DNA of 64,000 nt from Promicromonospora sp. AC04. Its GTDB lineage: Bacteria > Actinomycetota > Actinomycetes > Actinomycetales > Cellulomonadaceae. Positions 1 through 7,629 of the stretch are shown in pieces; positions within the stretch are counted from its first letter, which is position 1; every line of letters starts with the position of its first letter. The DNA lies in assembly GCF_003058225.1 (NCBI RefSeq), contig NZ_QBUG01000003.1, positions 1 through 64,000 of the forward strand, read 5' to 3'. The notes under the pieces were generated by a model that saw only the letters and a list, made by a program, of their open reading frames with translations, ran no database searches and had not been told where the DNA came from. A program made the translations under genes and the position numbers.

Positions 1-132
1 GTCAGCAAAGCCACACCCCGCAAAGGGCCAAACAATTTGGCATTGACTATCAAGCACACTGTTGAGTTCTCAAACAACCGACGCACACCGCCAGAGTCAT
101 CATCCTCAGGATGCTGACCCCATCCGGGGCAA
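1..132 (-). other. 16S rRNA operon leader (5' part of an rrn operon)
   Basis: Read on the minus strand, this stretch holds the actinobacterial pre-16S leader signature: a GTTTGAGAACTCAACAGTG block (about 61-84) followed by GTGCTTGATAGTCAATGCC and an AAATTGTTTGG block. In related genomes this lies just upstream of the 16S gene and contains antitermination and processing signals. The 16S gene itself must start left of position 1 and is not in the window. Identification is by recognising the conserved leader; no mature rRNA is visible. Confidence 0.8.
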
Positions 133-139
133 CCTCTTC

Positions 140-168
140 AACTTACCAGACCTGAATCCGCCTCGCAA
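140..168 (-). promoter_or_regulatory. rRNA promoter, proximal
   Basis: On the minus strand a TTGCGA -35 element (163-168) and a TAAGTT -10 element (140-145) are separated by exactly 17 bp. They point into the rRNA leader. The layout is typical of actinobacterial rrn promoters. Transcription would start near 132. Confidence 0.6.
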
Positions 169-335
169 ATCCGCTGGCCTTGAAGGCCTAGCGCACTCGC
201 ATGAGAGGACCCGCATCCGATAACCCGCAGAACAATTTAAACCGTCCTGCATCAGAGATGGGATCCAGCCCCGGCGCGGCCACTCGGACCGTCTCCGGTC
301 CGTGTGTCCGTCGGCCCGTCGGGCTGACATCCAGA

Positions 336-364
336 ACAGTACGTCAGGCGGCAGGGTGCGTCAA
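336..364 (-). promoter_or_regulatory. rRNA promoter, distal
   Basis: A second, better match on the minus strand: TTGACG (359-364), 17-bp spacer, TACTGT (336-341). With the proximal promoter this gives the tandem promoter array usual for rrn operons. Between 365 and 664 I see no convincing gene; the open frames there run through promoter DNA and have no ribosome-binding sites or family resemblance. Confidence 0.6.
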
Positions 365-664
365 AGCCGAGGCGCGTGACGGCGGACACAGAACCGCTGT
401 TCATCGGGTGTTTTTCCAAGAAGCCATCAGCGTCGGCCGGTCCGAAGTCCTGCTGGACGGCCTCTGCCGCCCCCTGGAGCGCCAGGATGGGCGGCGCCAG
501 ACCAAGAACTCTCTCGCTCGGCCATGTCTGCGTAATCTTTGGTTCAGATTTCGCCATCCACGGCGAATGCTCCATCCGGGCCGCGCCTGCAGGCCCCAGT
601 TCGCGGCGCAGCGCTCCGGACCCGATCAACGATCGCCTCTGCGGCAGCCGTCTCCCGGGCGCCC

Positions 665-1357
665 CTAGCCTGCGGCGAAGCCCAGCCGCAGCCCCAGCAT
701 CTCCTCGAGCTCCCCGTGTGTGACGCCGTAGGTCTCGACGACGCGTGCGCCGTCGTCGTCCCGGCGACCCGGCCCGACGTCGATTACTGCGATGTCGCTG
801 TAGATCCGCGACACGCAGCCCACTCCGGTGAGTGGCAGGGTGCATTCCCGGAGGAGCTTGGGCTGACCGTCCTTGGTCAGGAGCGTCATCATGACGACGC
901 TCCGCTTGGCGCCCACTGCGAGGTCCATCGCCCCGCCCACGGCGGGCACGGCGCCGGGCTTGCCGGTGGACCAGTTCGCGAGGTCTCCCGACGTCGAGAC
1001 CTGGAACGCCCCGAGCACGCAGACGTCGATGTGCCCGCCGCGCATCATGGCGAACGAGTCGGCCTGGTGGAAGTAGGAAGCACCGGCGAGCTCCGTCACC
1101 GGGACCTTGCCGGCGTTGATGAGCTCGGGGTCCACGGCATCCGGCTCCGGGGTCGGGCCCATGCCGAGCAGCCCGTTCTCCGTGTGCAGTGTGATGCCGG
1201 AGTCCTCGGGGAGGTGGTCGGCCACGAGCGTCGGCAGGCCGATACCCAGGTTCACGTAGGAGCCCGGCCTGATGTCGGCGGCGACGCGGGCCGCCAGCTG
1301 CGCCTTGGACAGCGGCGACCCGCTCCGCGCGTCCGCCGGGATCGTCTCCGCGCTCAT
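665..1357 (-). CDS. pcaJ: 3-oxoadipate CoA-transferase, subunit B
   Basis: Beta subunit of a family I CoA-transferase, 230 aa, which fits the family's usual length. With subunit A it moves CoA from succinyl-CoA to 3-oxoadipate in the cytoplasm, in the lower beta-ketoadipate pathway. Visible marks are the glycine-rich LGIGLPTL near residue 37 and the ENGLLGMG segment near residue 60 that carries the catalytic glutamate. Its ATG overlaps the stop of the A subunit (ATGA), so the two are translationally coupled. A generic 3-oxoacid (acetoacetate) CoA-transferase is the alternative. The pca call rests on the adjacent thiolase and IclR regulator. Confidence 0.82.
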   Translation of the reverse strand: MSAETIPADARSGSPLSKAQLAARVAADIRPGSYVNLGIGLPTLVADHLPEDSGITLHTENGLLGMGPTPEPDAVDPELINAGKVPVTELAGASYFHQADSFAMMRGGHIDVCVLGAFQVSTSGDLANWSTGKPGAVPAVGGAMDLAVGAKRSVVMMTLLTKDGQPKLLRECTLPLTGVGCVSRIYSDIAVIDVGPGRRDDDGARVVETYGVTHGELEEMLGLRLGFAAG

Positions 1358-2067
1358 GAAGCGACTCCTCGCGCCCCGGGCTGCACGCCCGCGAGCGTGG
1401 TCACGCTGTCGATCGGCACGACGGCGTCGACGTAGATCCCCGGGGTCACCACCGTCTCGGGATCGATCGACCCGGTCGGCACGACCTCGTGTACCTGCAC
1501 CACGGTTCGCCGAGCCGCCGTGGCCATGACCGGCCCGAAGTTCCGGGCGGTCTTGCGGTAGACGAGGTTCCCGACGCCGTCGGCCCGGAGCGCCTTGACC
1601 AGCGCGACGTCGGCGCGGATGGGCGACTCAAGGACCATGGGGACGCCGTCGACCAGGCGGGTCTCCTTGCCCTCGGCCAGCGGCGTGCCGAAGCCGGTGG
1701 GCGTGAAGAAGCCGCCCAAGCCGGCGCCCGCCGCGCGGATCCGTTCGGCCAGGTTGCCCTGCGGCACCAGCTCGAGCTCGATCTCGCCCGCGCGGTACGC
1801 GGCGTCGAAGTGCCACGAGTCCACCTGGCGGGGGAACGAGCACACGATCTTGCGCACGCGGCGTTCGAGGATGAGCCGCGCCAGGGCGTCCTCGCCGTTG
1901 CCCGCGTTGTTGGAGACGACGACGAGGTCGCCGGCGCCCTGTTCCAGCAGCGCCTCGATGAGCTCGACCGGCTGCCCGGCGGGCCCGAACCCGCCGATCA
2001 TCACGGTCGAGCCGTCGGCGACGTCGCCCACCGCCTCCAAGGCGGTCCGCGCGAGCTGGACGGTCAT
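1354..2067 (-). CDS. pcaI: 3-oxoadipate CoA-transferase, subunit A
   Basis: Alpha subunit of the same transferase, 237 aa. The start chosen is MTVQLART, because it overlaps the stop of the upstream thiolase gene in an ATGA junction and places the family motif GGFGPAGQP near residue 24, as expected. The open frame continues upstream but that part is out-of-frame thiolase sequence. It ends in an ATGA overlap with pcaJ. Gene order pcaF-pcaI-pcaJ on one strand with one-base-pair spacing logic indicates a single mRNA and stoichiometric synthesis of the two subunits. Confidence 0.82.
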   Translation of the reverse strand: MTVQLARTALEAVGDVADGSTVMIGGFGPAGQPVELIEALLEQGAGDLVVVSNNAGNGEDALARLILERRVRKIVCSFPRQVDSWHFDAAYRAGEIELELVPQGNLAERIRAAGAGLGGFFTPTGFGTPLAEGKETRLVDGVPMVLESPIRADVALVKALRADGVGNLVYRKTARNFGPVMATAARRTVVQVHEVVPTGSIDPETVVTPGIYVDAVVPIDSVTTLAGVQPGARGVAS

Positions 2068-3257
2068 GCGGCGGCCCGCACGTTCTCCAGGACCACTGCC
2101 ATGCCCTGGCCGACGCCGATACAGATCGCGGCCACGCCCCAGCGCTGGTTCTCCGCGACCAGCCGGCGCGCGAGCGTACCGAGGATGCGCGTGCCGGACG
2201 CGCCGAGCGGGTGGCCGAGCGCCGTCGCTCCGCCCCACGCGTTCACGATGTCCAGGTCGATGCCCCACGCGTCGACACAGACGAGCGACTGTGCGGCGAA
2301 CGCCTCGTTGAGCTCGACGGCGCCGACGTCGTCCCAGCTGATGCCGCTCTTCGCGAGGGCGCGGTCGGCGGCCTCCACCGGGGCGTAGCCGAAGTACTGC
2401 GGCTCGTTGCCGACCGACGCGCGGCCCGCGATGCGGGCCAGCGGTTCCAGGCCGGTGCTGGTCGCCGCCGACTCCGAGCCGATCAGGGCGGCGCTGGCGC
2501 CGTCCGTCAGCGGGGAGGCGTTGCCCGCCGTGATGGTGCCGCCCTCCGCGCGGAAGGACGGCTTCAGCGACGCCAGCTTCTCCAGGGTGCCGTCCGGGCG
2601 GACGGGCTCGTCGCGCCGCAGGTCGGCATCGGGGTGGGGGGTGACCAGGTCGTCGTACCGGCCGTCCTCCCACGCCTCGTGCGCCAGGCGGTGGCTGCGC
2701 AGGGCGAACTCGTCCTGGCGCTCCCGCGTGACGCCGTACTTCTCACGCAGGCGTTCCGTAGCCTCGCCGAGGGAGACCGTCCATTCCGGCCGCATCTTCT
2801 TGTTGACCAGGCGCCAGCCCAGCGTGGTGGAGACCAGCTCGGCGCCGCCCGCCGGGTAGGCACGCTCCGGCTTGGGCATCACCCACGGCGCACGGCTCAT
2901 GGACTCGACGCCGCCCGCCACGACGACGTCGGCGTCGCCGGACTCGACGGCGCGGGCCGCCTGCACGGCGGCCTCCAGCGACGAGCCGCACAGCCGGTTC
3001 ACGGTGACGCCGGGGACCGACAGCGGAAGCCCGGCCAGCAGCACGGCCATCCGCGCCACGTTCCGGTTGTCCTCACCCGCCCCGTTCGCGTTGCCGAGGA
3101 TCACGTCGTCGATCCGGACCGGGTCCAGCCCCGGTGCACGGCGCACCTGCTCCCCGACGACATAAGCCGCCAGGTCGTCCGGCCGCACCGTGGCAAGCGC
3201 CCCGCCGTAGCGGCCGAAGGGCGTGCGCACCGCGTCGTAGACGAATGCCTGCCTCAT
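2064..3257 (-). CDS. pcaF: Beta-ketoadipyl-CoA thiolase
   Basis: Type II thiolase, 397 aa. It would cleave 3-oxoadipyl-CoA with CoA to succinyl-CoA and acetyl-CoA, the last step of protocatechuate/catechol degradation. The acylated cysteine is in NRLCGSSLEA (about residue 90). The HPLGASG histidine motif is near 350 and the second cysteine lies in CIGVGQG near 380, where most thiolases have CIGGGQG. The start MRQAFVYD is preceded by AGGTGG; an upstream ATG in frame lies in the regulatory repeat. It is the first gene of pcaFIJ, 72 bp downstream of pcaR on the same strand. A general acetyl-CoA acetyltransferase is the alternative. Confidence 0.82.
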   Translation of the reverse strand: MRQAFVYDAVRTPFGRYGGALATVRPDDLAAYVVGEQVRRAPGLDPVRIDDVILGNANGAGEDNRNVARMAVLLAGLPLSVPGVTVNRLCGSSLEAAVQAARAVESGDADVVVAGGVESMSRAPWVMPKPERAYPAGGAELVSTTLGWRLVNKKMRPEWTVSLGEATERLREKYGVTRERQDEFALRSHRLAHEAWEDGRYDDLVTPHPDADLRRDEPVRPDGTLEKLASLKPSFRAEGGTITAGNASPLTDGASAALIGSESAATSTGLEPLARIAGRASVGNEPQYFGYAPVEAADRALAKSGISWDDVGAVELNEAFAAQSLVCVDAWGIDLDIVNAWGGATALGHPLGASGTRILGTLARRLVAENQRWGVAAICIGVGQGMAVVLENVRAAA

Positions 3258-3275
3258 CGATTTCCACCTCTGCCC

Positions 3276-3310
3276 GTTCGCAGTGCGCACACAAGTTCCG
3301 TATGCGTACA
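3276..3310. promoter_or_regulatory. Two direct repeats, candidate PcaR operator
   Basis: Between pcaR and pcaF two 16-bp copies, GTTCGCAGTGCGCACA (3276-3291) and GTTCCGTATGCGTACA (3295-3310), share GTTC-N4-TGCG-N-ACA and are 19 bp apart. They sit 19-53 bp upstream of the pcaF start. PcaR-type IclR proteins are known to bind repeated sequences near pca promoters, so this is the obvious candidate site. Binding is inferred. Confidence 0.5.
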
Positions 3311-3329
3311 TCCACGGTAACAGCCGGAC

Positions 3330-4124
3330 TCAGGTCCGGGTACGGGCCAGATCCGCCTCGATCTCGCGGACGGCGCGCAGCAGGGGTGGCAGGAAGTCGG
3401 CTATCAGCTCGTCGGCCGCGCCGCGGCGCACCGGGGCGGACACGTTCACCGCGGCCACCACCCGGCCGGCCCGGTCCCGCAATGGCGCGGCGATCGAGCG
3501 CAGCCCCTCCTCCAGCTCCTGGTCGACGAGCGCCCAGCCCTGACCTTGGACCCGGTCCAGCTCGGCACGCAGCAGCTCCCGGTCGATGATCGTGTGCGGG
3601 GTGAGCTGCTCGAGAGCGACGTCGCCTAGGAAGGCATCCCGGTCGCCGTGGGGCAGGTGGGCCAGGACCGCGCGGCCCATGGACGTGGCCGCAGCGGGGA
3701 ACCGGGTGCCTACCTGGATCGCCGCCGACATGATCCGGCGTGTCGCGACGCGGGCCACATAGACGATGTCGGCGCCGTCGAGCACCGCCACCGACGACGA
3801 CTCGCCGACGTCCTCCGCGAGCTGCTCCAGGTGGGGCTGCGCCACCTCCGGCAGCGACAAACTCGACAGGTAGGCGTGCCCGAGCTCGAGGACCTGGGGA
3901 CGCAGCGCGAACACACGCCCGTCGGTCACCACGTACCCGAGCTCCACCAGGGTGTGCAGGAAGCGCCGCGCGGTCGCCCGGCTCAGCTCGGCCTCGCGGG
4001 CCACCTCGCTCAGCGTCATCCGCGCCCGGTCCGAGCCGAACGCACGGATCACCGCCAGCCCGCGCTCCAGGGACTGCACGAACTCACCCGACCGGGCGCC
4101 GGCATCCTGAACGGTCTCGCCCAT
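3330..4124 (-). CDS. pcaR: IclR-family regulator, PcaR type
   Basis: 264 aa with an N-terminal winged helix (about residues 15-75, including LSEVAREAELSRATARRFL) and a C-terminal IclR effector domain (about 80-260). The SMGRAVLAHL and EGLRSIAAP segments are typical of the PcaR/PobR subgroup. It likely responds to a beta-ketoadipate pathway intermediate and controls pcaFIJ, which follows 72 bp downstream on the same strand. The start is supported by GGGAGGACC just upstream. The ring-cleavage genes (pcaGHBCD) are not in this window, so the aromatic substrate cannot be read from context. Confidence 0.8.
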   Translation of the reverse strand: MGETVQDAGARSGEFVQSLERGLAVIRAFGSDRARMTLSEVAREAELSRATARRFLHTLVELGYVVTDGRVFALRPQVLELGHAYLSSLSLPEVAQPHLEQLAEDVGESSSVAVLDGADIVYVARVATRRIMSAAIQVGTRFPAAATSMGRAVLAHLPHGDRDAFLGDVALEQLTPHTIIDRELLRAELDRVQGQGWALVDQELEEGLRSIAAPLRDRAGRVVAAVNVSAPVRRGAADELIADFLPPLLRAVREIEADLARTRT

Positions 4125-4484
4125 CTGAGGTCCTCCCTGCCGTCAATGCGTCCGCTCCGCATCCTCGGACAAGCATCGGCCGCCTGCAGCTCGCACATGT
4201 GCGACCGGGGAGGTGCGTCACCTGGGCAGCACGCCCGCCCGGGGGCTCCCCAGGTCCGACGACGGAGCGCACCGTTGAGCTCCGACGCCCGTGGCCCAGG
4301 TCGTTCTCCGAACGGGTGTGCCGCAGGTGAACGTAGCGACCGCTCGGAGTTGGGGTCAACAGCGGAGTGGCCCGGGTCACAACCGTGACCGGATCGCGAC
4401 GTGTGGCTCAAGCCGGCTCTTGTCCTGGTTGGCGACCCAGTGGGGCCAGGGACACGAGAATCGGCGGGCACGCCCACCAACGAC
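4125..4484. other. Intergenic region upstream of pcaR
   Basis: About 360 bp without a convincing gene. It holds a perfect 14-bp palindrome TCGCACATGTGCGA (4191-4204), 67 bp upstream of the pcaR start, which could be an operator. A second short inverted repeat GGTCAC-N4-GTGACC lies near 4375-4390. Otherwise I see no feature. Confidence 0.4.
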
Positions 4485-4520
4485 GAAGCCCCGGCCAGCG
4501 TCTCCGCTGGTCGGGGCTTC
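4485..4520 (-). terminator. Terminator of the original tRNA-Arg gene
   Basis: A 16-bp stem (4485-4500 with 4505-4520, one G-U type mismatch) and a 4-nt loop lies just past the truncated tRNA-Arg 3' end on the minus strand. It probably terminated tRNA-Arg before the AICE separated the two. It is chromosomal, outside the element. Confidence 0.6.
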
Positions 4521-4528
4521 TCTTCTAC

Positions 4529-4572
4529 TGTGCGCCCGAAGGGATTCGAACCCCCAACCTTCTGATCCGTAG
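4529..4572 (-). repeat. attL: 44-bp att core with 3' fragment of tRNA-Arg
   Basis: Identical to 14509-14552. It contains the T-arm, acceptor 3' strand and half the anticodon arm of tRNA-Arg, then diverges at 4573 (GGACTC versus TCAGAT at attR). This is the displaced chromosomal 3' end of the tRNA and does not encode a functional tRNA. Confidence 0.93.
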
Positions 4573-4665
4573 GGACTCGTAGGAAGCACGATCCGCATGA
4601 TTCTGCGGTTCAACCGGCCCGGTACGCCCGGGAAATTGGCCCTCGCGCGGGCAGTCCGAGCGATT

Positions 4666-4686
4666 TGGTGGGCAGATTGGTGGGCA
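4666..4686 (+). promoter_or_regulatory. Candidate integrase arm-type sites at the attL end
   Basis: Two copies of TGGTGGGCA (4666-4674 and 4678-4686) with a 12-bp period. The same pair with the same period and orientation occurs at the other end of the element (14423-14443). Paired short repeats flanking the core are what tyrosine integrases and excisionases use as arm sites, so I infer that role. Confidence 0.55.
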
Positions 4687-4729
4687 GCAGATGCGGGTCT
4701 GTGTCCCGGCCATACTCCCGGCTCGGGGT

Positions 4730-4912
4730 CCCTGGTCCTCCGTCATCCGTTGGCGCGGGGCGCGTCTCGGACATCGGTTCTGCCGTCAGTGCAACAGGTC
4801 CCGCCCGTCATCGTCTGGTGCGGTGGTGCTGGGTGTCGGCGGGACCTGTTGCGCTGCCGGCGGGTTCGGTGTCAGGGTCCCGGTGAAGCCAATGGATGAC
4901 GGAGGACCAGGG
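4730..4912. repeat. 183-bp imperfect palindrome, candidate single-strand origin or transfer locus
   Basis: Outer arms 4730-4754 and 4888-4912 match at 24 of 25 positions. Inner arms 4791-4805 and 4838-4852 match perfectly over 15 bp, with further partial pairing around them. The centres nearly coincide (about 4821), so a single strand would fold into one long hairpin. It lies in the non-coding 590 bp between attL and the acetyltransferase gene. Large imperfect palindromes in non-coding DNA of rolling-circle elements often serve as single-strand origins; AICE transfer loci (clt) are also repeat-rich and non-coding. Which of these applies is not decided by the sequence. Confidence 0.55.
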
Positions 4913-4980
4913 GCACCGCGTTCCCTCGATCCTCTTGATTCCTGCGGTGCCCGCCGGAGGCACTGAGAGCCTGAGTAACG

Positions 4981-5016
4981 AAAGACGGTCCTGGTGAGTG
5001 ATCCAGGACCGTCTTT
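4981..5016. terminator. Perfect 14-bp stem-loop terminator
   Basis: AAAGACGGTCCTGG (4981-4994) pairs perfectly with 5003-5016 around an 8-nt loop and ends in TTT on both strands. It would stop minus-strand transcripts from the acetyltransferase gene and insulate the palindrome. 5017-5161 is low-complexity GC-rich DNA with no gene seen. Confidence 0.7.
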
Positions 5017-5161
5017 GTCGTGTGTGGGGCTCGCGCTGGCGGTGGGGTGCGGTGGGGGTGCGCAAGGGCCGCCAGGCCCGCCGCGCGGGGGTCCCCATCG
5101 CGGGGCCCCGCCGTAGGCGCGGGCCCTGCGCGCCGTCAGGCGCGCCTTGATCTTGTAGAGG

Positions 5162-5677
5162 TCAATTCGGCAGCGGCACCACGTAGACGGCTGCCGGTTC
5201 GGTGAGGCCGTCGCCGTAATGGTGCGTGAGGTCGGCAATCCGCACGGCTCCGAGTCGTTCGTAGAGCCGAATCGCGGCGCGGTCCTTGAGCATGACATCG
5301 AACGCGATGGCGAGGCCCCTGGATCGCGCGTAGTTGACGACGGCTTCCATGAGGAGACGTCCGGCTCCGCTGCCCCGGTGGTCGGGGTCAACGAAGAGTC
5401 GGACCGGGATCGCGAGACGGTCGATGTCGCCGCCGGTCTGCTCCTGCCAGGCGCGCGCGGCGTCGTCGTCGGGCACGGCCCGGCTGAGGGTGACTTGCCC
5501 GATGGGGTGGGTGTCGTTGGTGGCAGTCCAACTCTGCAGCTCGTTGGGATGCCGTAGCCAGCCTTCGGGGTCCGCCACACCTTCGACGGGGTAGCCGTCC
5601 TGGGCGTGGACTCGGACCAGGGCGGCGGCGAGGGCGGGCAGGTCTTCGTCGTGGCGGGGGCGGATCGTGAGGGTCAT
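5162..5677 (-). CDS. GNAT-family N-acetyltransferase
   Basis: 171 aa, the usual GNAT length. The acetyl-CoA motif is visible as RLFVDPDHRGSGAGRLLMEA (about residues 95-115), followed by the late beta-strand segment IRLYERLGAVRIAD. The start MTLTIRPRH overlaps the stop of the upstream GntR gene by one base (TGATG), so both are cotranscribed and coupled. Substrate unknown; cargo or self-protection functions are possible. It is the only AICE gene besides the repressor read leftwards, and so is likely kept on when the transfer operon is off. Confidence 0.8.
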   Translation of the reverse strand: MTLTIRPRHDEDLPALAAALVRVHAQDGYPVEGVADPEGWLRHPNELQSWTATNDTHPIGQVTLSRAVPDDDAARAWQEQTGGDIDRLAIPVRLFVDPDHRGSGAGRLLMEAVVNYARSRGLAIAFDVMLKDRAAIRLYERLGAVRIADLTHHYGDGLTEPAAVYVVPLPN

Positions 5678-6456
5678 CAATACTCCACGGGCATGTCGTA
5701 GTCGAGCGCTGAGTAGTCGGCGCGCATGCAGAAGTTCGTGACTTCGAAGGGGTGCTTGTCGGCGGTCATGCCGGTGTGCCACAGGTCGATCATGGGGACA
5801 CCTGCGGGCAAGTCGAGTCCCTCGGCTTCTTCCCGGGTGGCGGGCCGGGCGGTGACCTCTTCGCGGATGTTGGCGATGGTGTAACCGAGGTCTTCGAGAC
5901 GGCCGTACAGGCTGCGCTTGCCGAGGTTCTCGGCCTTCGCGAGGGCTGTCCCCTGGGCGATGGACCACGGGATGTACGTGATGCCGACCTGCATGGGTAT
6001 CTCGTCGGCGTAGTACCAGTTCTCGCGCCGGACGACGTCGGTCCCGGGCTCGATGCCGAGGCGTTCCGCGACGTGGGCTTCGGCGGGAATGCGTTCGGCG
6101 CTGCGGACCTCGACGCGCGGAGTCTTGCCCTGTGCTCGGGCCTCGGCACCGAACGGGCCGTGTCGGGTGACCGCGCGCATCGGGGTGGTGTATCGCAGGC
6201 GGCCGAAGCGCATCCAGCGGGGACGCTCGCGGACGAAGTATCCCCGGCCGTGCTCGGGCCGGACCAGGCCCTCTTGGATGAGTTCCTGGATGGCCGCTCG
6301 GGCGGTGTTCCGGGCACCGTGGTAGGTCGTTGCGAGCACCCGCTCGGAAGGCAGTTTATCGCCGGGGGTGTACTCGCCGGAGTGGATCGCGTCCCGCAGT
6401 GCCGACGCGATCGCGCGGGCTTCGGCGTTGTCGCCGTGGGGTCGCTGATCAGGCAT
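5677..6456 (-). CDS. GntR/HutC-family repressor of the AICE (KorSA type)
   Basis: 259 aa. Winged helix at about residues 10-75 (GDKLPSERVLATTYHGARNT) and a C-terminal UTRA ligand domain. The start MPDQRPHG is chosen because an upstream in-frame ATG lies inside the operator array. In pSAM2-like elements a GntR protein (KorSA) represses the activator of replication, excision and transfer. Here three palindromes in the divergent promoter region suggest the same role for this protein, including autoregulation. It overlaps the acetyltransferase gene by one base. The ligand sensed by UTRA is unknown. Confidence 0.82.
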   Translation of the reverse strand: MPDQRPHGDNAEARAIASALRDAIHSGEYTPGDKLPSERVLATTYHGARNTARAAIQELIQEGLVRPEHGRGYFVRERPRWMRFGRLRYTTPMRAVTRHGPFGAEARAQGKTPRVEVRSAERIPAEAHVAERLGIEPGTDVVRRENWYYADEIPMQVGITYIPWSIAQGTALAKAENLGKRSLYGRLEDLGYTIANIREEVTARPATREEAEGLDLPAGVPMIDLWHTGMTADKHPFEVTNFCMRADYSALDYDMPVEY

Positions 6457-6473
6457 GACCCCAACTCTAGCGA

Positions 6474-6545
6474 ACTGGTTCAAGCCACTCTCTTGCGCAA
6501 CTGGCTCAAGCCAGTCTATGGTCTCTATCACTGGCTTAAGCCAGT
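6474..6545. promoter_or_regulatory. Three palindromic operators for the GntR repressor
   Basis: Three 16-bp sites: ACTGGTTCAAGCCACT (6474-6489), ACTGGCTCAAGCCAGT (6500-6515) and ACTGGCTTAAGCCAGT (6530-6545). The third is a perfect palindrome and the second is perfect apart from the centre; the first is degenerate. They lie 26 and 30 bp apart between the repressor gene and the rightward operon. The affinity order expected from symmetry is third, second, first. Confidence 0.75.
6493..6522 (+). promoter_or_regulatory. Promoter of the AICE transfer/replication operon
   Basis: TTGCGC (6493-6498), 18-bp spacer, TATGGT (6517-6522). The middle operator fills the spacer, so repressor binding would directly block RNA polymerase. 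The first gene of the operon starts 63 bp downstream. Confidence 0.5.
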
Positions 6546-6584
6546 CGGCCAGATGGTCGCAGAGATGACTGAGGAGAAGAAGAG

Positions 6585-6968
6585 ATGGCGACGTTCGCTG
6601 TAGACAGCAACCGACAGCAGATGGTGGCGACCGGTGTTGTGGAGCCGGTCATGGAGTGGGTCGAGACGGCGGAGGGCAAGCGCCGTCCGGGTGACAACCA
6701 GGCCCGGCAGGACGGCACGGGGCTCCCGCTGTGGGGCGTGGAGGTCGTGTACCAGTCCGAGTCCTGGGGACGTGTGTCCACGGAGTCGGTCAAGGTGACG
6801 GTCCCGGCCATGGAGATGCCCGCGCCGTCGCTGTTCACGCCGATCCAGTTCAGCGACCTGGTGGCCTCGGTCCGTGTCGACCGCCGCAACAACGGGCTGT
6901 CGACGTCGTGGGAGGCCGCTGGCATCGCGGAGATGTCCGGCGCCAAGGCCCTGCCCAAGGCGGCCTGA
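6585..6968 (+). CDS. Conserved AICE protein of unknown function
   Basis: 127 aa, first gene of the rightward AICE operon, preceded by GAGGAGAAGAAG. The protein is small, has no membrane segment, and shows an LPLWGVEVVYQ core with alternating hydrophobic strands. It resembles the small proteins that commonly precede traB in actinomycete elements, but I cannot give a function. Its position directly downstream of the repressed promoter would suit an early regulator such as a Pra-like activator; this is only positional inference. Four bases separate it from the next gene. Confidence 0.7.
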   Translation: MATFAVDSNRQQMVATGVVEPVMEWVETAEGKRRPGDNQARQDGTGLPLWGVEVVYQSESWGRVSTESVKVTVPAMEMPAPSLFTPIQFSDLVASVRVDRRNNGLSTSWEAAGIAEMSGAKALPKAA

Positions 6969-6971
6969 CCC

Positions 6972-7367
6972 ATGGTCACCAACACCATGTCGTCGGGGGT
7001 GGCGGGGGCTTCGGTTCCTGCCCCCTCGACGGGGGAAGCGCTCCGGTTCGCCGCGTACGTGGCTGACCTGATCGGGGACGACCGGATCGAGGACATCGCC
7101 TGGCACATCGACCTCGGCACCCAGGCGAAGAAGCTCTACGTGACGGTGACCGACACGACGCACGGCGAGACGATCGCGCACCTGCTCGGCCTGGATCCGC
7201 GCTCGGACCTTGGCCGCAACGACAACACGGGTTTCTCGTGCTGGACGGGCACGTCCGGCGACGTGCCGGTCTTCCTGTCCGCGCCGCTGGCCCTGGGCGG
7301 CCTGCCTCGCCGCCGCCCGTACCGCTGGTCAGAGGACACCACGGCTGACGTGAAGGCGGTGGCCTGA
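6972..7367 (+). CDS. AICE protein of the small WTG family
   Basis: 131 aa, unknown function. The C-terminal half contains GFSCWTGTSGDVPVFLSAPL. A closely similar pattern (GF-x-W-T/S-G ... P-V-x-L-x-A-P) occurs in the two small proteins at 27602-27976 and 27973-28272, which also sit beside a GntR gene. That makes a three-member family in this window. An internal ATG at 6987 is a possible alternative start. No signal peptide or membrane segment. Confidence 0.65.
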   Translation: MVTNTMSSGVAGASVPAPSTGEALRFAAYVADLIGDDRIEDIAWHIDLGTQAKKLYVTVTDTTHGETIAHLLGLDPRSDLGRNDNTGFSCWTGTSGDVPVFLSAPLALGGLPRRRPYRWSEDTTADVKAVA

Positions 7368-7368
7368 G

Positions 7369-7629
7369 GTGTCGCGCGCGGAGTGGCTGGACTCGGCCCG
7401 GCGGTACCTGTTCGAGGCCAAGAACGGTCTGGAGGGCGCGTCCAGGGCCCTGGACCGTGTCGAGTTCACCGACGCGGCCGAGACCGCGCGGGACCTGCAC
7501 AAGGGAGCCGAAGCGCTCCACTTCGAAATCCGGCTCGCGGCCGTCATCGCGCACCGCGCCCAGTACCCCGAGTTCTACGACGAGACCGGCAAGTGGGTCG
7601 GTCGCCAAGACGACGGGGAGCAGGGCTGA
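7369..7629 (+). CDS. Small AICE protein, helical, unknown function
   Basis: 86 aa from a GTG start one base after the previous stop. Predicted largely helical and charged (ALDRVEFTDAAETARDLHKG). Its stop overlaps the next start in TGATG. I do not recognise the family. Coupling to its neighbours makes it a genuine gene rather than a chance frame. Confidence 0.65.
   Translation: MSRAEWLDSARRYLFEAKNGLEGASRALDRVEFTDAAETARDLHKGAEALHFEIRLAAVIAHRAQYPEFYDETGKWVGRQDDGEQG

Noticed and set aside
201-668. 155-codon frame in the rRNA promoter region
   Set aside because: Overlaps the promoters and leader; composition is not protein-like.
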